Shown one piece after another: positions 21,101 through 29,641 of a stretch of DNA of 64,000 nucleotides. Under the pieces are notes generated by a model that saw nothing but the letters and a program-made list of their open reading frames with translations, was not told where the DNA came from and did no database searches. The translations under genes and the position numbers were made by a program. The stretch comes from Liolophura sinensis (taxonomy: Eukaryota; Mollusca; Polyplacophora; Chitonida; Chitonidae). The stretch's first letter is position 1. Every line of letters starts with the position of its first letter. Location: contig NC_088307.1 of assembly GCF_032854445.1 (NCBI RefSeq), positions 25,121,953 through 25,185,952 of the forward strand, in the 5' to 3' direction.

Positions 21101-23008
21101 TCGGGCTATGCCCGGTTTCCTCCCACTATATTGCTGGCTGCCGTCATATAAGTGAGTATGGTGTAAAACACCAATCAAATAAATAAAGTACAAAGAATCT
21201 TGATGTATGAAGTTTTGTGAAAGGGGCCTAAGTTAGAGGTCAGCCGCAGCCTCAAGCAGGAAAGTTTCAAGATTCATCCACATTGTCAGCTTGCAGAGAC
21301 TTGCAACATGCAGCCATTTAAAGTCAGAATGAAAAAGTTTTTTAACTGAGAATTTAACAAACTGTTCAATCATTGAATTAAAAGATGCAATCAATAAACC
21401 AGGTGGTGGCAACTATTATCTACGTTGTAAAATGCACGTAAACTTAGTAAACCGGAATCAGTTTTTCCAAGGCAGATTCCAGGAGAAGAGGGAATAATTT
21501 TATTTTGTTACTTTTATGATTTGATGTGATTCTATTGATATTTTGCATGATCTCTGGTTGTGCTTGTAGCAACAACTCCGCCAGCAGATGTCACGTCACT
21601 CAGAAGCCATGGAGAATGTTAGACTTCAATCCGAGGGCACGCTTGACAACTTACGACGCAAACTCAACAATTTACAAGACGTAAGTCTGGCTGGAGTTGC
21701 CTTGCTCAGGCTGTTAAATATTGACTTTAATGTACACCTCACAAGATGGGATAGTCTTCATTTGGTTTATAAAGTTTGGTGCAGTTGAAATGGTCGACCT
21801 CAAAATAATGAGCATGCAAGGTATTGGTTAAATCCTGATTGTGGACAGGACTTTTTCTTTTAGATTTTTAAGAATCCTGTTTTTTGATCTACTCTGAAAT
21901 GATATGATTTCTGACCTGCTCTAAATGATAAATGTGAGACCATTTTATCTGTTGCTTTTGGTTGTCTCTGGAAAGTAACTGGAGATAGACAAATGAGACT
22001 TTGGTTCTGTCTTCTGACTGCAGAGAGAAATTTAACGCCCATGTGCCAATGAAGCAAAGTATTTTGCTCTTCTGGTATCCTGAAAAATAAAAACATTTCT
22101 GATTATCCTTGTTAAACACAAATGGGTTACATGCTGAAAAACTCTGAAAACAAATGTCTTTATGTTTGTACAGGTTCTCATTAGCAGTGGCCAGTCAGCT
22201 CAAATTGGTCAACAACCAAGGTCAAGGTCACCCGAGAGACAAGGTCAGAGGACAAGGTCTCCGGTCAGGAGTTATTCTTCTCAGAGGCCAAGGTCAAGAT
22301 CCAGAGATCGTCTGAATAGTCCAGTGTATCCTGAGAGAGATGGTGAGTTTTTCTGCTGTATAGTAGGCTTCCTTGAAAAGCCATGAATTGGAAAAAAATA
22401 AATTCTAGACCTTGACAAGCCTGGCAAATAAGCCGTCTTTTTCTAGTCGGGTCTGCAAGAGCCTTGAGGTTGAGAACCACCTATGAGTACATACTGAGGG
22501 CTAGTCTATGAACTGACAACACAACAACCTGAGCAAAGACTGTATGTACATTGAGTATGCTATTAAATATTCTCTTGGAGAAATTTGTTTTCTGCCATCT
22601 GTGATACTGATTCATTGTGTTTATGCTGAAGTTAACTAATAGAATGTAATTTTACATTCGCATATATTGTAAACCTTGGGCACTCCTTTTTTCTGATCCA
22701 GTTCCTGTGAGTTAGATTTCTTACAAACCCGTGGTGCAGCAACAACTCAAGGAAACTGAAAATGAGTGGTGCAACCGACAGTCCCCCAGGGGGCGCTCCA
22801 TATCATCATGCATTCTGTTCCTGAGAGATATGACAGAAAAGTACCCAAGAGTCAGCTGTGAGGCTCCTGGAATTTTGAAAGAGGAAAGACATTCCATTTG
22901 CTGTTGATTTGATAGACAGTCATCCACATTCCATCTTTCCTCTCAGGATGTTTCCGGGCAGTGTATGCCGGGAGTCATGGAACAACTAGGGTAATAAAAG
23001 TTGTGTAG
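35..23008 (+). CDS. CNTRL: Centriolin (CNTRL) orthologue, 3' part of gene, 23 exons
   Basis: Twenty-two exons chain in one continuous phase-consistent frame of 980 codons; a tentative last exon adds 20 residues and a stop. The product is almost entirely charged heptad-rich coiled coil. Exon 5 contains NEIECLEKTLVKRKGELRDS, which closely follows the human centriolin segment with IECIEKTLLKRRSELREAD. Exon 10 has MELEKTQLALLD, and exon 20 has EEWKREALKERL, like human HWRGEALREKL near the C-terminus. The order of these blocks matches human centriolin (about 2300 residues), so the window holds roughly its last 40%; the N-terminal leucine-rich repeats must lie upstream. In vertebrates centriolin sits on the mother-centriole subdistal appendages and at the midbody, where it anchors exocyst/SNARE complexes for abscission. 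That function is family knowledge, not visible here. The final residues differ from human: an Arg/Ser-Pro-rich tail. The last exon is the weakest part. Confidence 0.92.
188..256 (+). CDS. CNTRL: CNTRL exon 2 of window
   Basis: Pyrimidine-rich acceptor ending tttgaag, donor TTG|gtaagt, 23 codons, phase 0 to 0. Encodes a Lys/Asp-rich stretch (HRKEDEKKKLKSSDNKVFL). It has no stop and strong junctions but little conservation, so it may be an alternatively spliced cassette. Confidence 0.55.
572..640 (+). CDS. CNTRL: CNTRL exon 3 of window
   Basis: Acceptor tatattttag, donor GAG|gtagga; 23 codons, phase 0 to 0. Encodes RRGSLSEDEEKRLIRRLIAE; RRGS is a good basophilic-kinase (PKA-type) site by consensus. 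Confidence 0.8.
1489..1652 (+). CDS. CNTRL: CNTRL exon 4 of window
   Basis: Acceptor ttcatcag, donor GGAG|gtgagt; 164 bases, phase 0 to 2. Encodes charged coiled coil beginning ERRSDLEGLDLAIERQKKDM. Confidence 0.9.
1858..1955. mobile_element. SINE-A scraps in opposite orientation
   Basis: Forward aatccagctcatgctggctt joined to reverse ccgctctcaagaatatttg, in the intron after CNTRL exon 4. Confidence 0.5.
2158..2350 (+). CDS. CNTRL: CNTRL exon 5 of window
   Basis: Acceptor tcatgacag, donor CAG|gtgtgt; 193 bases, phase 2 to 0. Contains the acidic run DSDTDDDFD, then the most diagnostic centriolin block of the gene (NEIECLEKTLVKRKGELRDS). Confidence 0.95.
2407..2951. repeat. 41-bp minisatellite, about 13 copies
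   Basis: Unit begins gtatgtatttgatatttagc and ends ggtctgacagt; copies are highly alike, with aag/agg and point variants. It starts about 57 bases after the donor of CNTRL exon 5. Confidence 0.95.
3193..3461 (+). mobile_element. SINE-A, full length
   Basis: tRNA-like head with A box (tggctcagttggttagtgcg) and B box (gtgagttcaaatcc), body, 3' core tataagtgaaatattcttga and (aaat)n tail. Flanked by the direct repeat cagctgtg (3185-3192 and 3462-3469), a target-site duplication. Confidence 0.95.
3518..3724 (+). CDS. CNTRL: CNTRL exon 6 of window
   Basis: Acceptor cctccacag, donor CAG|gtgatt; 69 codons, phase 0 to 0. Heptad-rich; ends QERLLKEITQ, matching human EEILKEINK. Confidence 0.93.
4442..4506 (+). 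CDS. CNTRL: CNTRL exon 7 of window
   Basis: A 65-base exon. Acceptor tggagtacag, donor CAA|gtgaga, phase 0 to 2. Encodes IIAKKDKEFREVDSRAKQS, aligning with human IVAAKDSDFQCLSKK. Without this donor the frame runs into TGA. Confidence 0.85.
4618..4806 (+). mobile_element. SINE-A, 5'-truncated
   Basis: Diverged body (ccagcttaccggcatgctga) through the 3' core and tail; no tRNA head. Confidence 0.8.
4963..5215 (-). mobile_element. SINE-A, rearranged
   Basis: Reverse copy from the tttatttatttgattggtgg tail to a body fragment; the last ~70 bases repeat an inner body segment out of order. Confidence 0.75.
5406..5532 (+). CDS. CNTRL: CNTRL exon 8 of window
   Basis: Acceptor gtaccatcag, donor CAG|gtgagg; 127 bases, phase 2 to 0. 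Contains TLKESEDVLAKRRQELNRL, nearly the human VLKESEVLLQAKRAELEKL. Confidence 0.95.
5699..5826. repeat. Degenerate ~20-bp tandem repeat
   Basis: Repeats of gttcagtgaatggtacttg with occasional extra ttcag, about six copies, in the intron after CNTRL exon 8. Confidence 0.85.
7290..7460 (-). mobile_element. SINE-A, truncated
   Basis: Reverse copy with intact tail and core (tcaagaatatttcacttata), ending within the body (cacggccagagaggaag). Confidence 0.88.
8161..8431 (-). mobile_element. SINE-A, full length
   Basis: Starts with T19 then the tail and core; ends with the reverse-complemented head (ccgactgagacacggaggcc). Flanked by gtgtgtgctata on both sides. Confidence 0.95.
8610..8962 (+). mobile_element. 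SINE-B, near full length
   Basis: Head ggtagatccaggatcaatcc, body with cagtgaagcagcactagata, 3' core catatgactgaaaaattgtt, and an actc-repeat tail. A SINE-A scrap precedes it at 8569-8605. Confidence 0.88.
9333..9497 (+). CDS. CNTRL: CNTRL exon 9 of window
   Basis: Acceptor gtgtgtacag, donor AAG|gtcagt; 55 codons, phase 0 to 0. Coiled coil with the conserved ETEV (human GETEVTEK). Its last bases and donor recur in the minisatellite that follows directly. Confidence 0.93.
9490..9730. repeat. ~34-bp minisatellite containing the exon 9 donor
   Basis: Six or so copies starting gctcaaggtcagtcaaggtc; two adjacent copies are identical. The first copy is the last 7 bases of CNTRL exon 9 and its real 5' splice site. 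Confidence 0.9.
10104..10379 (+). CDS. CNTRL: CNTRL exon 10 of window
   Basis: Largest exon: 92 codons, phase 0 to 0. Acceptor gctgtatcag, donor GAC|gtaagt. Contains KQKAELKHTYEMQKLEQTEL and ends MELEKTQLALLD (human SELEKTQVAVLEE). The exon tail plus donor seeds the 49-bp array downstream. Confidence 0.95.
10350..10830. repeat. 49-bp minisatellite containing the exon 10 end and donor
   Basis: Nine intronic copies of gagaaaactcaactggctct then gttagatgtaagttag-like sequence. The template is the last ~28 bases of CNTRL exon 10 plus its donor. Copies 1-4 form a clear 98-bp dimeric repeat (10402-10499 like 10500-10597). Confidence 0.93.
10928..11020 (+). mobile_element. SINE-A, degenerate 3' fragment
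   Basis: gggtttcccccggggtctgt and the aatactggccaccgt core, just upstream of the exon 11 acceptor. Confidence 0.5.
11037..11254 (+). CDS. CNTRL: CNTRL exon 11 of window
   Basis: Acceptor cttgttcag, donor AAGAG|gtcagt; 218 bases, phase 0 to 2. Encodes Arg/Glu-rich coiled coil starting ERAELERLTSETNRKTGELE. Confidence 0.93.
11328..11582 (+). mobile_element. SINE-A, diverged full-length copy
   Basis: Head gtggcggagtggttagcacg, B box tgtgagttcaagtc, core ttactgaaatattcatgagt and aaataaataaat tail. Confidence 0.8.
11674..11831 (+). CDS. CNTRL: CNTRL exon 12 of window
   Basis: Acceptor with a T10 tract, tttgacag; donor GATA|gtaagc; 158 bases, phase 2 to 1. Contains QLNMERSLLQKEISSLK, matching human QLNRDKLSLHNDISAMQ. 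Confidence 0.93.
12327..12400 (+). CDS. CNTRL: CNTRL exon 13 of window, NAGNAG acceptor
   Basis: Acceptor ctccagcag offers two AGs three bases apart (12326 and 12329). Either keeps frame, giving Thr-Gly-Arg or Ser-Arg at the junction. Donor CAG|gtgagt; 74 bases with the first AG, phase 1 to 0. Encodes REELKELKDQVHDAEDQAKN. Confidence 0.88.
12544..12732 (+). CDS. CNTRL: CNTRL exon 14 of window
   Basis: Acceptor attcaacag, donor GCT|gtaagt; 63 codons, phase 0 to 0. Coiled coil DIRETHHRRDSLRQEIDRLN, then EQELQKQNDLQIVMSDLE, like human DLLHTTKHQDVLLSEQ onwards. Confidence 0.92.
12805..12950. mobile_element. Foldback (MITE-like) element, ~73-bp arms
   Basis: cagttatggccc...gcca(t)ctggat on the left returns reverse-complemented as atccaaatggc...gggccataactg on the right, nearly to the centre. 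In the intron after CNTRL exon 14. Confidence 0.88.
13212..13425. mobile_element. Foldback element with GTT/AAC-rich arms
   Basis: Left gctgacttccgctggacaca plus (aac)n; right (gttgtt)n plus ctgtccagtggaaaccagcc. Confidence 0.75.
14395..14590 (+). repeat. Dispersed repeat D, copy 1
   Basis: gagagaactatgaggtgtagagaaataa and downstream sequence to tgtttgaaaaggtgaaagatt recur at 23808-23985 in the same orientation at roughly 75-80% identity by eye. Confidence 0.7.
14881..14982 (+). CDS. CNTRL: CNTRL exon 15 of window
   Basis: Acceptor gttgttgcag, donor AAG|gtaaga; 34 codons, phase 0 to 0. Encodes NTELNRIRAELASTEAEETR. Confidence 0.88.
15068..15098. repeat. TTGAC pentamer microsatellite
   Basis: Five uninterrupted ttgac-type units in the intron after CNTRL exon 15. 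Confidence 0.9.
15852..15921 (+). CDS. CNTRL: CNTRL exon 16 of window
   Basis: Acceptor tgtgttgtag, donor CTTC|gtaagt; 70 bases, phase 0 to 1. Encodes KEAESRAMNGEKFTELEKQ. Confidence 0.85.
16241..16341 (+). CDS. CNTRL: CNTRL exon 17 of window
   Basis: Acceptor tattttgtag, donor CAG|gtaaac; 101 bases, phase 1 to 0. Encodes LELEERTREKNELAYALTRS and a short helix after it. Confidence 0.88.
16615..16739. mobile_element. Foldback element, ~60-bp imperfect arms
   Basis: Left gttacctggtgattcagtg...aacaatcctcat; right atgaggattattgac...cactgagtgaccatgtaac. Confidence 0.75.
17338..17421 (+). CDS. CNTRL: CNTRL exon 18 of window
   Basis: Acceptor ccatgatag, donor GAG|gtaacc; 28 codons, phase 0 to 0. 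Encodes ERENMIKERLQLEGVIRDLK. Confidence 0.85.
17850..18125 (-). mobile_element. SINE-A, full length, diverged
   Basis: Reverse copy from the tttatttatttgattggtgt tail to ggccacggaggcccc. Flanking caccaattttt / caccaagtttt suggests a target-site duplication. Confidence 0.88.
18791..19060. repeat. TCTG microsatellite and adjoining ~170-bp-offset duplication
   Basis: A (tctg)n tract at 18793-18823 precedes ggctataactctaacagttttctgcata-type sequence at 18833, which recurs diverged at about 19002 (gggctacaactccagctgtt). Probably part of a dispersed element. Confidence 0.6.
19400..19612 (+). mobile_element. SINE-A, diverged
   Basis: gtgtgaattcaagtccaact B-box region through atgcgggccgccgtcatatc and the gcgtaaaac end. 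Confidence 0.8.
19813..19953 (+). CDS. CNTRL: CNTRL exon 19 of window
   Basis: Acceptor tacttgtag, donor CAG|gtatgc; 47 codons, phase 0 to 0. Contains LAQEHFRRANQLNKEKDDV, parallel to human VAQDNHERARRLMKELNQM. Confidence 0.92.
20416..20538 (+). CDS. CNTRL: CNTRL exon 20 of window
   Basis: Acceptor actttttcag, donor AGG|gtaagt; 41 codons, phase 0 to 0. MPKPPSDKENDPLGDIS is a linker and contains KEN, a possible APC/C-Cdh1 degron by motif only. It is followed by HEEWKREALKERLVQEQ, the best C-terminal match to human centriolin. Confidence 0.93.
20838..21233. mobile_element. Foldback element split by SINE-A
   Basis: Left end ggacccaatttcacaaaact, right end agttttgtgaaaggggccta are inverted; the inside holds the SINE at 20945-21190. 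Confidence 0.82.
20945..21190 (+). mobile_element. SINE-A inserted into a foldback element
   Basis: Head to aaataaataaag tail, flanked by tacaaggaatct and tacaaagaatct (12-bp duplication, one mismatch). It splits the foldback element at 20838-21233. Confidence 0.9.
21570..21680 (+). CDS. CNTRL: CNTRL exon 21 of window
   Basis: Acceptor gtgcttgtag, donor GAC|gtaagt; 37 codons, phase 0 to 0. QQLRQQMSRHSEAM...SEGTLDNLRRKLNNL parallels human AQLRHCMSKQAEVL...TEGTLHSLRRQVDAL. Confidence 0.95.
22174..22342 (+). CDS. CNTRL: CNTRL exon 22 of window, Arg/Ser-Pro-rich tail
   Basis: Acceptor gtttgtacag, donor GATG|gtgagt; 169 bases, phase 0 to 1. After VLISSGQSAQ it becomes low-complexity basic: PRSRSPERQGQRTRSPVRS, later RPRSRSRDRLNSP, with several S/T-P sites (possible CDK targets). 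The human C-terminus has no equivalent RS tail. If the donor is skipped the frame stays open to a TGA at about 22384, giving an alternative end. Confidence 0.85.
22947..23008 (+). CDS. CNTRL: Possible CNTRL terminal exon
   Basis: Acceptor tttcctctcag is in the right phase (1) to continue exon 22, giving about 20 residues (GCFRAVYAGSHGTTRVIKVV) and TAG. There is no conservation to lean on. Retention of the preceding intron or another terminal exon is equally possible. Confidence 0.35.
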
Positions 23009-23807
23009 CTCTGTTAGAGGTGAATACAAGTCTTCATGCAGTTTGGCTGTGTTCTGTGAGAAGGGAATTGACAACCTACGGAGGGACGAATAGATGAACT
23101 GGGCACCATAGTTATCAGTGCAGAACCATCAGCCAGGCTTGAGTCAAAAGCTCAGCTGCATGTAGCTGTCCCATGGATCAGACACATCCTCTCTTGCAGG
23201 CTAAATTTTTTGACTAGAGATCTTGCCGTATTTTTCATAAACTTAGTACTGACTGTTATTGAACAGGGAGAGATTAAGAACGTTGAATTTCTCAAAGTAA
23301 CACCCATGTTAAGATTATCATGAGTTATCCCCCCTGCTGACTATTCTGCGGTGTCAGGGTAAGAGAACATTTCTGTAGCCAATGGTCGTAGGCAGCTAAT
23401 TTTCTTATCTGGCTTATTGTGCTGGAAACAATAACCAAAACATTCCCCACCCCCAGGATCGGGAAGCTGTCTTAGACTAAAATAAGACTCAGTCATAACT
23501 TGTGATATTATTCCTGAACTTGGATTTGAATTTGAACACTAGTTTTCAAGATTGTGTGAAAGTCCAAGATAACTCTGTGTGTATTTTCATCACCTCAAAG
23601 ATAATAACATAAAGTTTTAATACAGCTTCGTGATCCTGAGCCTGTTGTCTTCAATAATGAAAGATGCTTACTTCTTACATATATGTGATAACTTGGGTAT
23701 GTCTCCTTCATGTATGATGATGTACAGATATTACAAGTGTAGCGTCACTGATGAAATGCCTCCTTTACCCTACATACCCTGGTTCTGCAAACCTTTCAAG
23801 TGCCTCT

Positions 23808-23985
23808 ACAACCAGTATGTCTACAAACATTTCGAGAGAACTATGGGGTGTAGAGAAATAACGTGCAGTTTTTTTAAGCTTGCATCTTGAATGACATAAA
23901 CCGATTATTTTAGCATTTTTTTCATGATAATTGTGTGCATAAATTCCACTGAAAAAAGTATTTTAGTGGTTGAAAAGGTTGAAGA
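23808..23985 (+). repeat. Dispersed repeat D, copy 2
   Basis: Partner of 14395-14590 (gagagaactatggggtgtag, later cataaattccactgaaaaaa). No coding content seen. Confidence 0.7.
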
Positions 23986-24629
23986 TTGACATTAACCAGT
24001 ATTCATTCAGGGTATGTACGGTTTAGTAGTTTAAGGCTTTCCTGCAGTCCTAGAGAATCTAGCCTTGGGATACATGACGCAGTATGTATTTATCGCACAC
24101 CTGTAAATTTACTGTTTTCCTTTCAGATGTATCAAATCTACTTCATGTGGTGTCTGTGTGTGTTAGCGCAGAATTTTTTTCCATTGATCACTGTTGAGAG
24201 TAAAATTTAAAAACATGAGACTCTGGCTAAGGTAGTGTCTACAAGGATGAGAACTTTCAGCTGATTTAAAGAGGAATGGAGATTTTCAAAGTCTGTAATC
24301 TCTTATCTGACCAAAATTGCCAGAATCAATTACTAATGGGGGTCAGCAGGTAGAAGAAATTTCAGCTGATTTTAGAGGAAAAGATTTTCTTCCCTGTATT
24401 AAGTATATACTCTCTAAATTGACCTGTCACTATCTACATGTCGATCTGAAGTAACACTGCCTTCCTTGACTACCTTATGAGAATGCGTTGGTTGGAGATG
24501 TCAAATGTAGCAGAATCCTATGTTCTGAAAGACACAAATATGAAACTCAGCGTCGAGAGCTGAAGAATATACAAAAAGAAGTTTTGATTTGGACAAGTAG
24601 TGGTTGAGCTGGAATAATGTTGCACGAAG

Positions 24630-24796
24630 AGAGCGTCAGCTTTGTCTGACTGTGAGAGAAATTGATGTAGGATTTCAAGATACGTTGTTGTTGTTCTTTT
24701 CACACCAAGAGAGCGGCAGCTACATGTATGTCTATGAGAGAAACTCACATTTGCCGTATGATTTTGAGATGCGTTGCTGTTGTTCTTTTCACACCT
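24630..24796. repeat. Two-copy tandem duplication, ~80 bp unit
   Basis: Two diverged copies running from gagagcgtcagctt / gagagcggcagcta to ttgttcttttcacacc. Confidence 0.7.
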
Positions 24797-26223
24797 GAGC
24801 TTTTGTATTTGCCATGATGGTGAAGGTAGAGCCTGGGTGTACAAAGTGTACAGATTATATACATGTTAGAACACATGTACATTTGCCAAGCCTGAGAAAT
24901 TTTGGACACATCTCACGAAACCAATCCATATATATGCAAATTTGCTGGAGGTATTAATTTCTTTCTTAAAATAAATATGAGAAATGTAGGATTGTTCCAA
25001 GATATAATTGTGTACACTGTAACAGATAAGCTGTATAAATGTGTTAGTGTTGATTTTTATGTTGAACTATGTACATATATGTTTGTGTAGATATAATTAC
25101 AATATTAAATGCACGTATCTCTCCAGTGCTGACCTTGAGAGGGTGTTAACTTGTATTGGTCAATATTGTAAGTTTTGTGTTTTTTGTTTTTTATGTAAGG
25201 AGATCTATATATTATTATGTTTTTAAGAGAGCCTTTTAGTGCATTGACCCCATGATATTTATTTAACTGACTTTAGAAGAGAAATATGCTGTTTTTTTTT
25301 TTACTTCTTTACATGTCGTTACATGTATTATATGTTACCAAAACCGTGAAATCTGGTAATCAGTGTAACAATTTTGTGGTGGAAATTAAATTCGTGATCC
25401 TTTTAATAATCTGATTGATTACAAATTTTAGTAATTTTTTTAGCAGGATTTTAACCTAATATAACAAGAAAAAACAACTTGTATCTAAATGATATTACAT
25501 GTGTATTCAATGTAATCTGTTTTAAAACATTTGTAATAGTCATGACTGTAACCTGAAGATCTTATATTCTAGGCTTTTTTCTGATGTGTTAATATTATTT
25601 TTTGTTAGAGACTGTCTGTGATAATACATTTCTGTCTCATTATTTTTTAATATCTTAATTAATGCCTTTTACGCTCATCGAAGAAATCTGATACATGACT
25701 CAGGATAGACAGAGATATGGCATGGTAGAGGATACCTGTAGGTTACATGTACTCTGTCCAGGTCTATCAAGTAGACATTGTCTGGTCAAGTTCTTAATCA
25801 TGAAAACCCGAAATGTACAGGTTTTGATAAATCTGCTGGAACAGTTTTTATCCTAAACTGTCCTCACTGTAAACTGTTTAATATAAGTATTTGACATTTG
25901 ATTGTGTGAACGTGATGTTTGTTTAAGCATTTATTTGTGAAGGCATTATCCTATGATGGTTGAAAAACAATAACATTCTACTTTCTCATGTCATTGTATA
26001 TTTCCTCCAGTGAATAAATAATTGATGCATGAATTATTTACAAAGATTTGTCAGGTGGATGACAGAAATTATTGGAGCATGAAAACTCTCAAATTTACTG
26101 CAAACCCTAGTTGTTCTTTGAAATTATTTTTTGAACTTCATGGACACAATTAAATTTATTTTTTTTCTCTTTTCATAGGCCTATATTGTTACACTACATT
26201 TGGTGACGCCTTAAAAACAGATA

Positions 26224-26250
26224 ACACACACACACACATATATATATAGA
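26224..26250. repeat. (CA)n(TA)n microsatellite
   Basis: Alternating acacac followed by atatat, in the intergenic stretch downstream of CNTRL. Confidence 0.9.
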
Positions 26251-27589
26251 TTTTTCTGATGTGGAAAAATGATGGAATATATATACTTGGGATACACAGA
26301 AAATGCCAGGCCTTATCCATACAAAAACTACCTCTTACTGGCTTTTTGGTAGAGGAAAAGTTTGACATGAGACAGTAGAAAATTATTATGCAAATGAAGT
26401 TCTACAGGAAATGATCATGGTGTTAAGGACCCCCTTGATTGAGAAAATATACAAACATCATGGTTTATGGATTCTGTTTTGGATATATGTTCACTACCAC
26501 TTACTCATGAAGCCATCGTTCTACTAGCGCCAACGCCCTGGAAACCTTTGTACTACTCTTTACTTACAAGGCATTTAGGGGTGCTTTTCATTGTATCAGA
26601 GGCAAAGGTTGGTAAATCTCAAAACAGACAATAACCATGCTGCTAGCATCAGAAGGCTTCAAATGTTTTGTGCACTGAATTTTGAACTTGTGTGTGGGGT
26701 GGTGTTTTAATGAGATCACAGTGCCCTGATTGGCTCTTTGAGCTTTCATCTTAGACAATCAGAACCATGGTTAATGAGGTCATGTACATCACACATCCAA
26801 GACATCTACCAAGCATGACCACCATTTTAGAGCTGTGGTTGCTGAAAGTAATAGCATTTTGTTACCTTGGTAAAACCTTGAGGGGTTGGGAAGTAACACT
26901 GGCAAAAATGTTTTCAGTTCTGTCCAAAACAGACAAAATTTTGATATAATTTATCTTACTGCAAAATAAAATTGCACAAATTGATGTGGCAATGTCTGTG
27001 TGGCAGTAATATCCAATCGGTGTTCCACTCTTCAGTTTGGAGGCAAATCTTCCCCTAGTTGCCCCAGTTGCGCCCATGTAACCTTAAGGATTCAGCTCTG
27101 ACATGAAGTCGTGATGTGTGTCAAGTGCGTTTATTAGGCAAAGTACAGTTTTTTGTGGACTCCAACCACAAATCAAATCTCGTCTGTCACATAGTAAGGG
27201 AAATATTCTCGAGTGTGGCTTTCAACTCTGATCAAACCAACAAATAAATAGATGATGTTTATTCAGAACAGCAAAGAGAACTGCATGTATTTGTAGTTGT
27301 CGTCTTTCTTTCGTAAGGTAATTCCATACCTGAGGTAGGTTAAATTTGAGACAAAAGTAAAATTTCTGGTCATATTTTTCTAGTGTTGTCTGGCTTGCAC
27401 TTTTCTGTCATCTGTGATGTATTGAACTTCCAACATGACTGGAAATCATCGTTTGTGATGTGTTCCTACAAGATTTCAGTATTATCTTTTTGTGTTTGTA
27501 TTCCTTGTATACATTAAAATAATAACAAAGAAGCTGACAGATTTGTTTTGATTTTTTTATATCTCACACGATGAAGAGCCCCAGACCAG

Positions 27590-27845
27590 TGAGCAACCCG
27601 GAGAAACGTGGTGGTAAGCTGTGCAACTTCTAACCACAAGGCACATGGGGCATGGGTTCAATCCCAGCCTTTACCAGGGAATTTGTAGATTTCCAAACTC
27701 ACTTGTCGTACGGTATTATTAAAAGTGTGCAGTCAGGATGTGCTCATGGGGCGGCTACGCGGTCTGGTTTACCCCGAGTTTCTGCAGCCAACCATTAAAC
27801 TGGTGAAATGTATCTGCATATGGCATTAAACAAGTAAATTAGTAT
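27590..27845 (+). mobile_element. Third SINE-like family (C)
   Basis: Head-like ggtggtaagctgtgcaactt with B box tgggttcaatcccag; 3' end gtatctgcatatggcattaa. A related head occurs at 63213-63330 (tggggttcaaatccagccct). Confidence 0.5.
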
Positions 27846-29259
27846 ATGAATAGCATGACGACCCACTGAAAACTTTACTATTTGTCATCTGACTTGTTCA
27901 GAAATATAATAAAATCTCCCTATAGTCTGATATATTGGTAACTGGATCTGTAACACAGAAACACCTATTTCAGAATGAGTTGTAAATCGTGTTTTCTCCA
28001 CGATCAAAACATTTTGCAAAAATGTAAATATCTTCTCTTATTTTCTTTAAGATTTTCTGCAAAGAACACTGCTTGTGAGCACATTGTAGAGAGGAAGAGT
28101 GTTTTCTCATTTCTTAAAAATAACAGACCAATGCTTGAGAGCACTTTGCAAAGTGTAAACAGATTTCCTCATTTCTTAAACAGGACAATCTTCCTGATTT
28201 CTTTAAGATTAAAATAAATAACTGACATATATAATTTTTCTACAAATGATCAACTTGGAGCCCTCTTTGTTAAAAAAAAAACACCAGAAATAATATCACA
28301 TAATTGCTCCATGATTTCCTGGGAACTTTATGTAACACTACTCAGCACTGTCAACTGCTCAGTGCCATCACGTGGCCAAGAACAGAGTAGGTTGAGGGGA
28401 ATTTTGACTGTTTCCTGTCTAAGACTAGGATTAAACCAACATCTGTTGTGAAACATTTAGGAGGCAAGCTGTATTGGGGTGTCACTTTCCATTTGTCAGA
28501 ATTTTAGGGTCAAGCTGTATTAATCTTTCAAGAGTTCCCAGAGTAGATAATGCACTTCAAGAAGCCTAATCTTCCACTTCGTGCAGTTGGCTTGGGTGCT
28601 TCCTTTTAGATCCAGCAAGGCAACAAACCTTGCACTCCTAAGACGATCATAGAAACTAGAACCATGTTTCTGAGTCGAGTAGGTGTAAAAATATTTATTT
28701 TTACATTTTTGTACAGACTTTATTTTATTACTGTCTCTCATCGTTCATACAGTGATAATGCGTATGCCAAGGCTGTGTGAACTCAGGGGGAAGTGGAACT
28801 AACAGGCCAATTACCTAAAACATTGATAGGTGAGTTTAAAAAATTCCATAAATCCGTAACAGACATCTGAATTGTCACTTCTGACAAAAAAAGAAGTATT
28901 AGCGTTCTAGAGGGAAAATTACATGTAAGAGACCACAAAGGCGCATATATTATCTAAACACCTAAAACTGTTCACAACACGAAAAAGAAAAGCAAACATG
29001 CAGTTAAAACTGTACATGTAAAAAAATGGTTGAGTGTCAACTCTTGCATAATTTAGCATGCATCCATGTCATTTTCTGTGGGGTTTTTTTCTTCTCACAT
29101 ATAACCAATAAATGTTTTTTCACAGTGTGAATGATGGCATGCTGGAAAGTCTTTAACAAAATCTATATATCGTTGTTTTCATAAACGGCGAGGCAGTCCT
29201 GATATATTGTTTTTTTCACTCCACTAATAAATACCTATGTAAATTAACTAAAATACAGG

Positions 29260-29641
29260 GCCTAGTTCTTCAAAAAAGTGTATTAAGAGTTAATTAAACT
29301 ACCTCCCTTATTCTAATTTTTGTAACACCTGGTTTGCTCACTTTAACCAATATATATGAAATTGTAGCAGGAATATTGAGTATTTTTCTCACGAGGTTAG
29401 ACCATCTAATGAAAAATCTTCATATCTTTACTTTTCCAAAAGGCTGGTAAAGAAATGTAATATCCTACCTTAAACACGACTAATATCCGTCCCAAAAATT
29501 TAAAGAATTAGGGTGGACGTGTACATGTGATTGGCAGTTTGAACTGCATGAACATATGCTCCATATGAGTATATCAGAGTATACATTTATTAACGTCAAC
29601 ATATATCACACCTTAACTCTTAGTACACCTTTCAAAGAACA
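29260..29641. mobile_element. MITE-like element with ~30-bp inverted ends
   Basis: Left gttcttcaaaaaagtgtatt-aagagttaatt; right ccttaactcttagtacacct-ttcaaagaac. 380-bp AT-rich interior. Confidence 0.7.
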
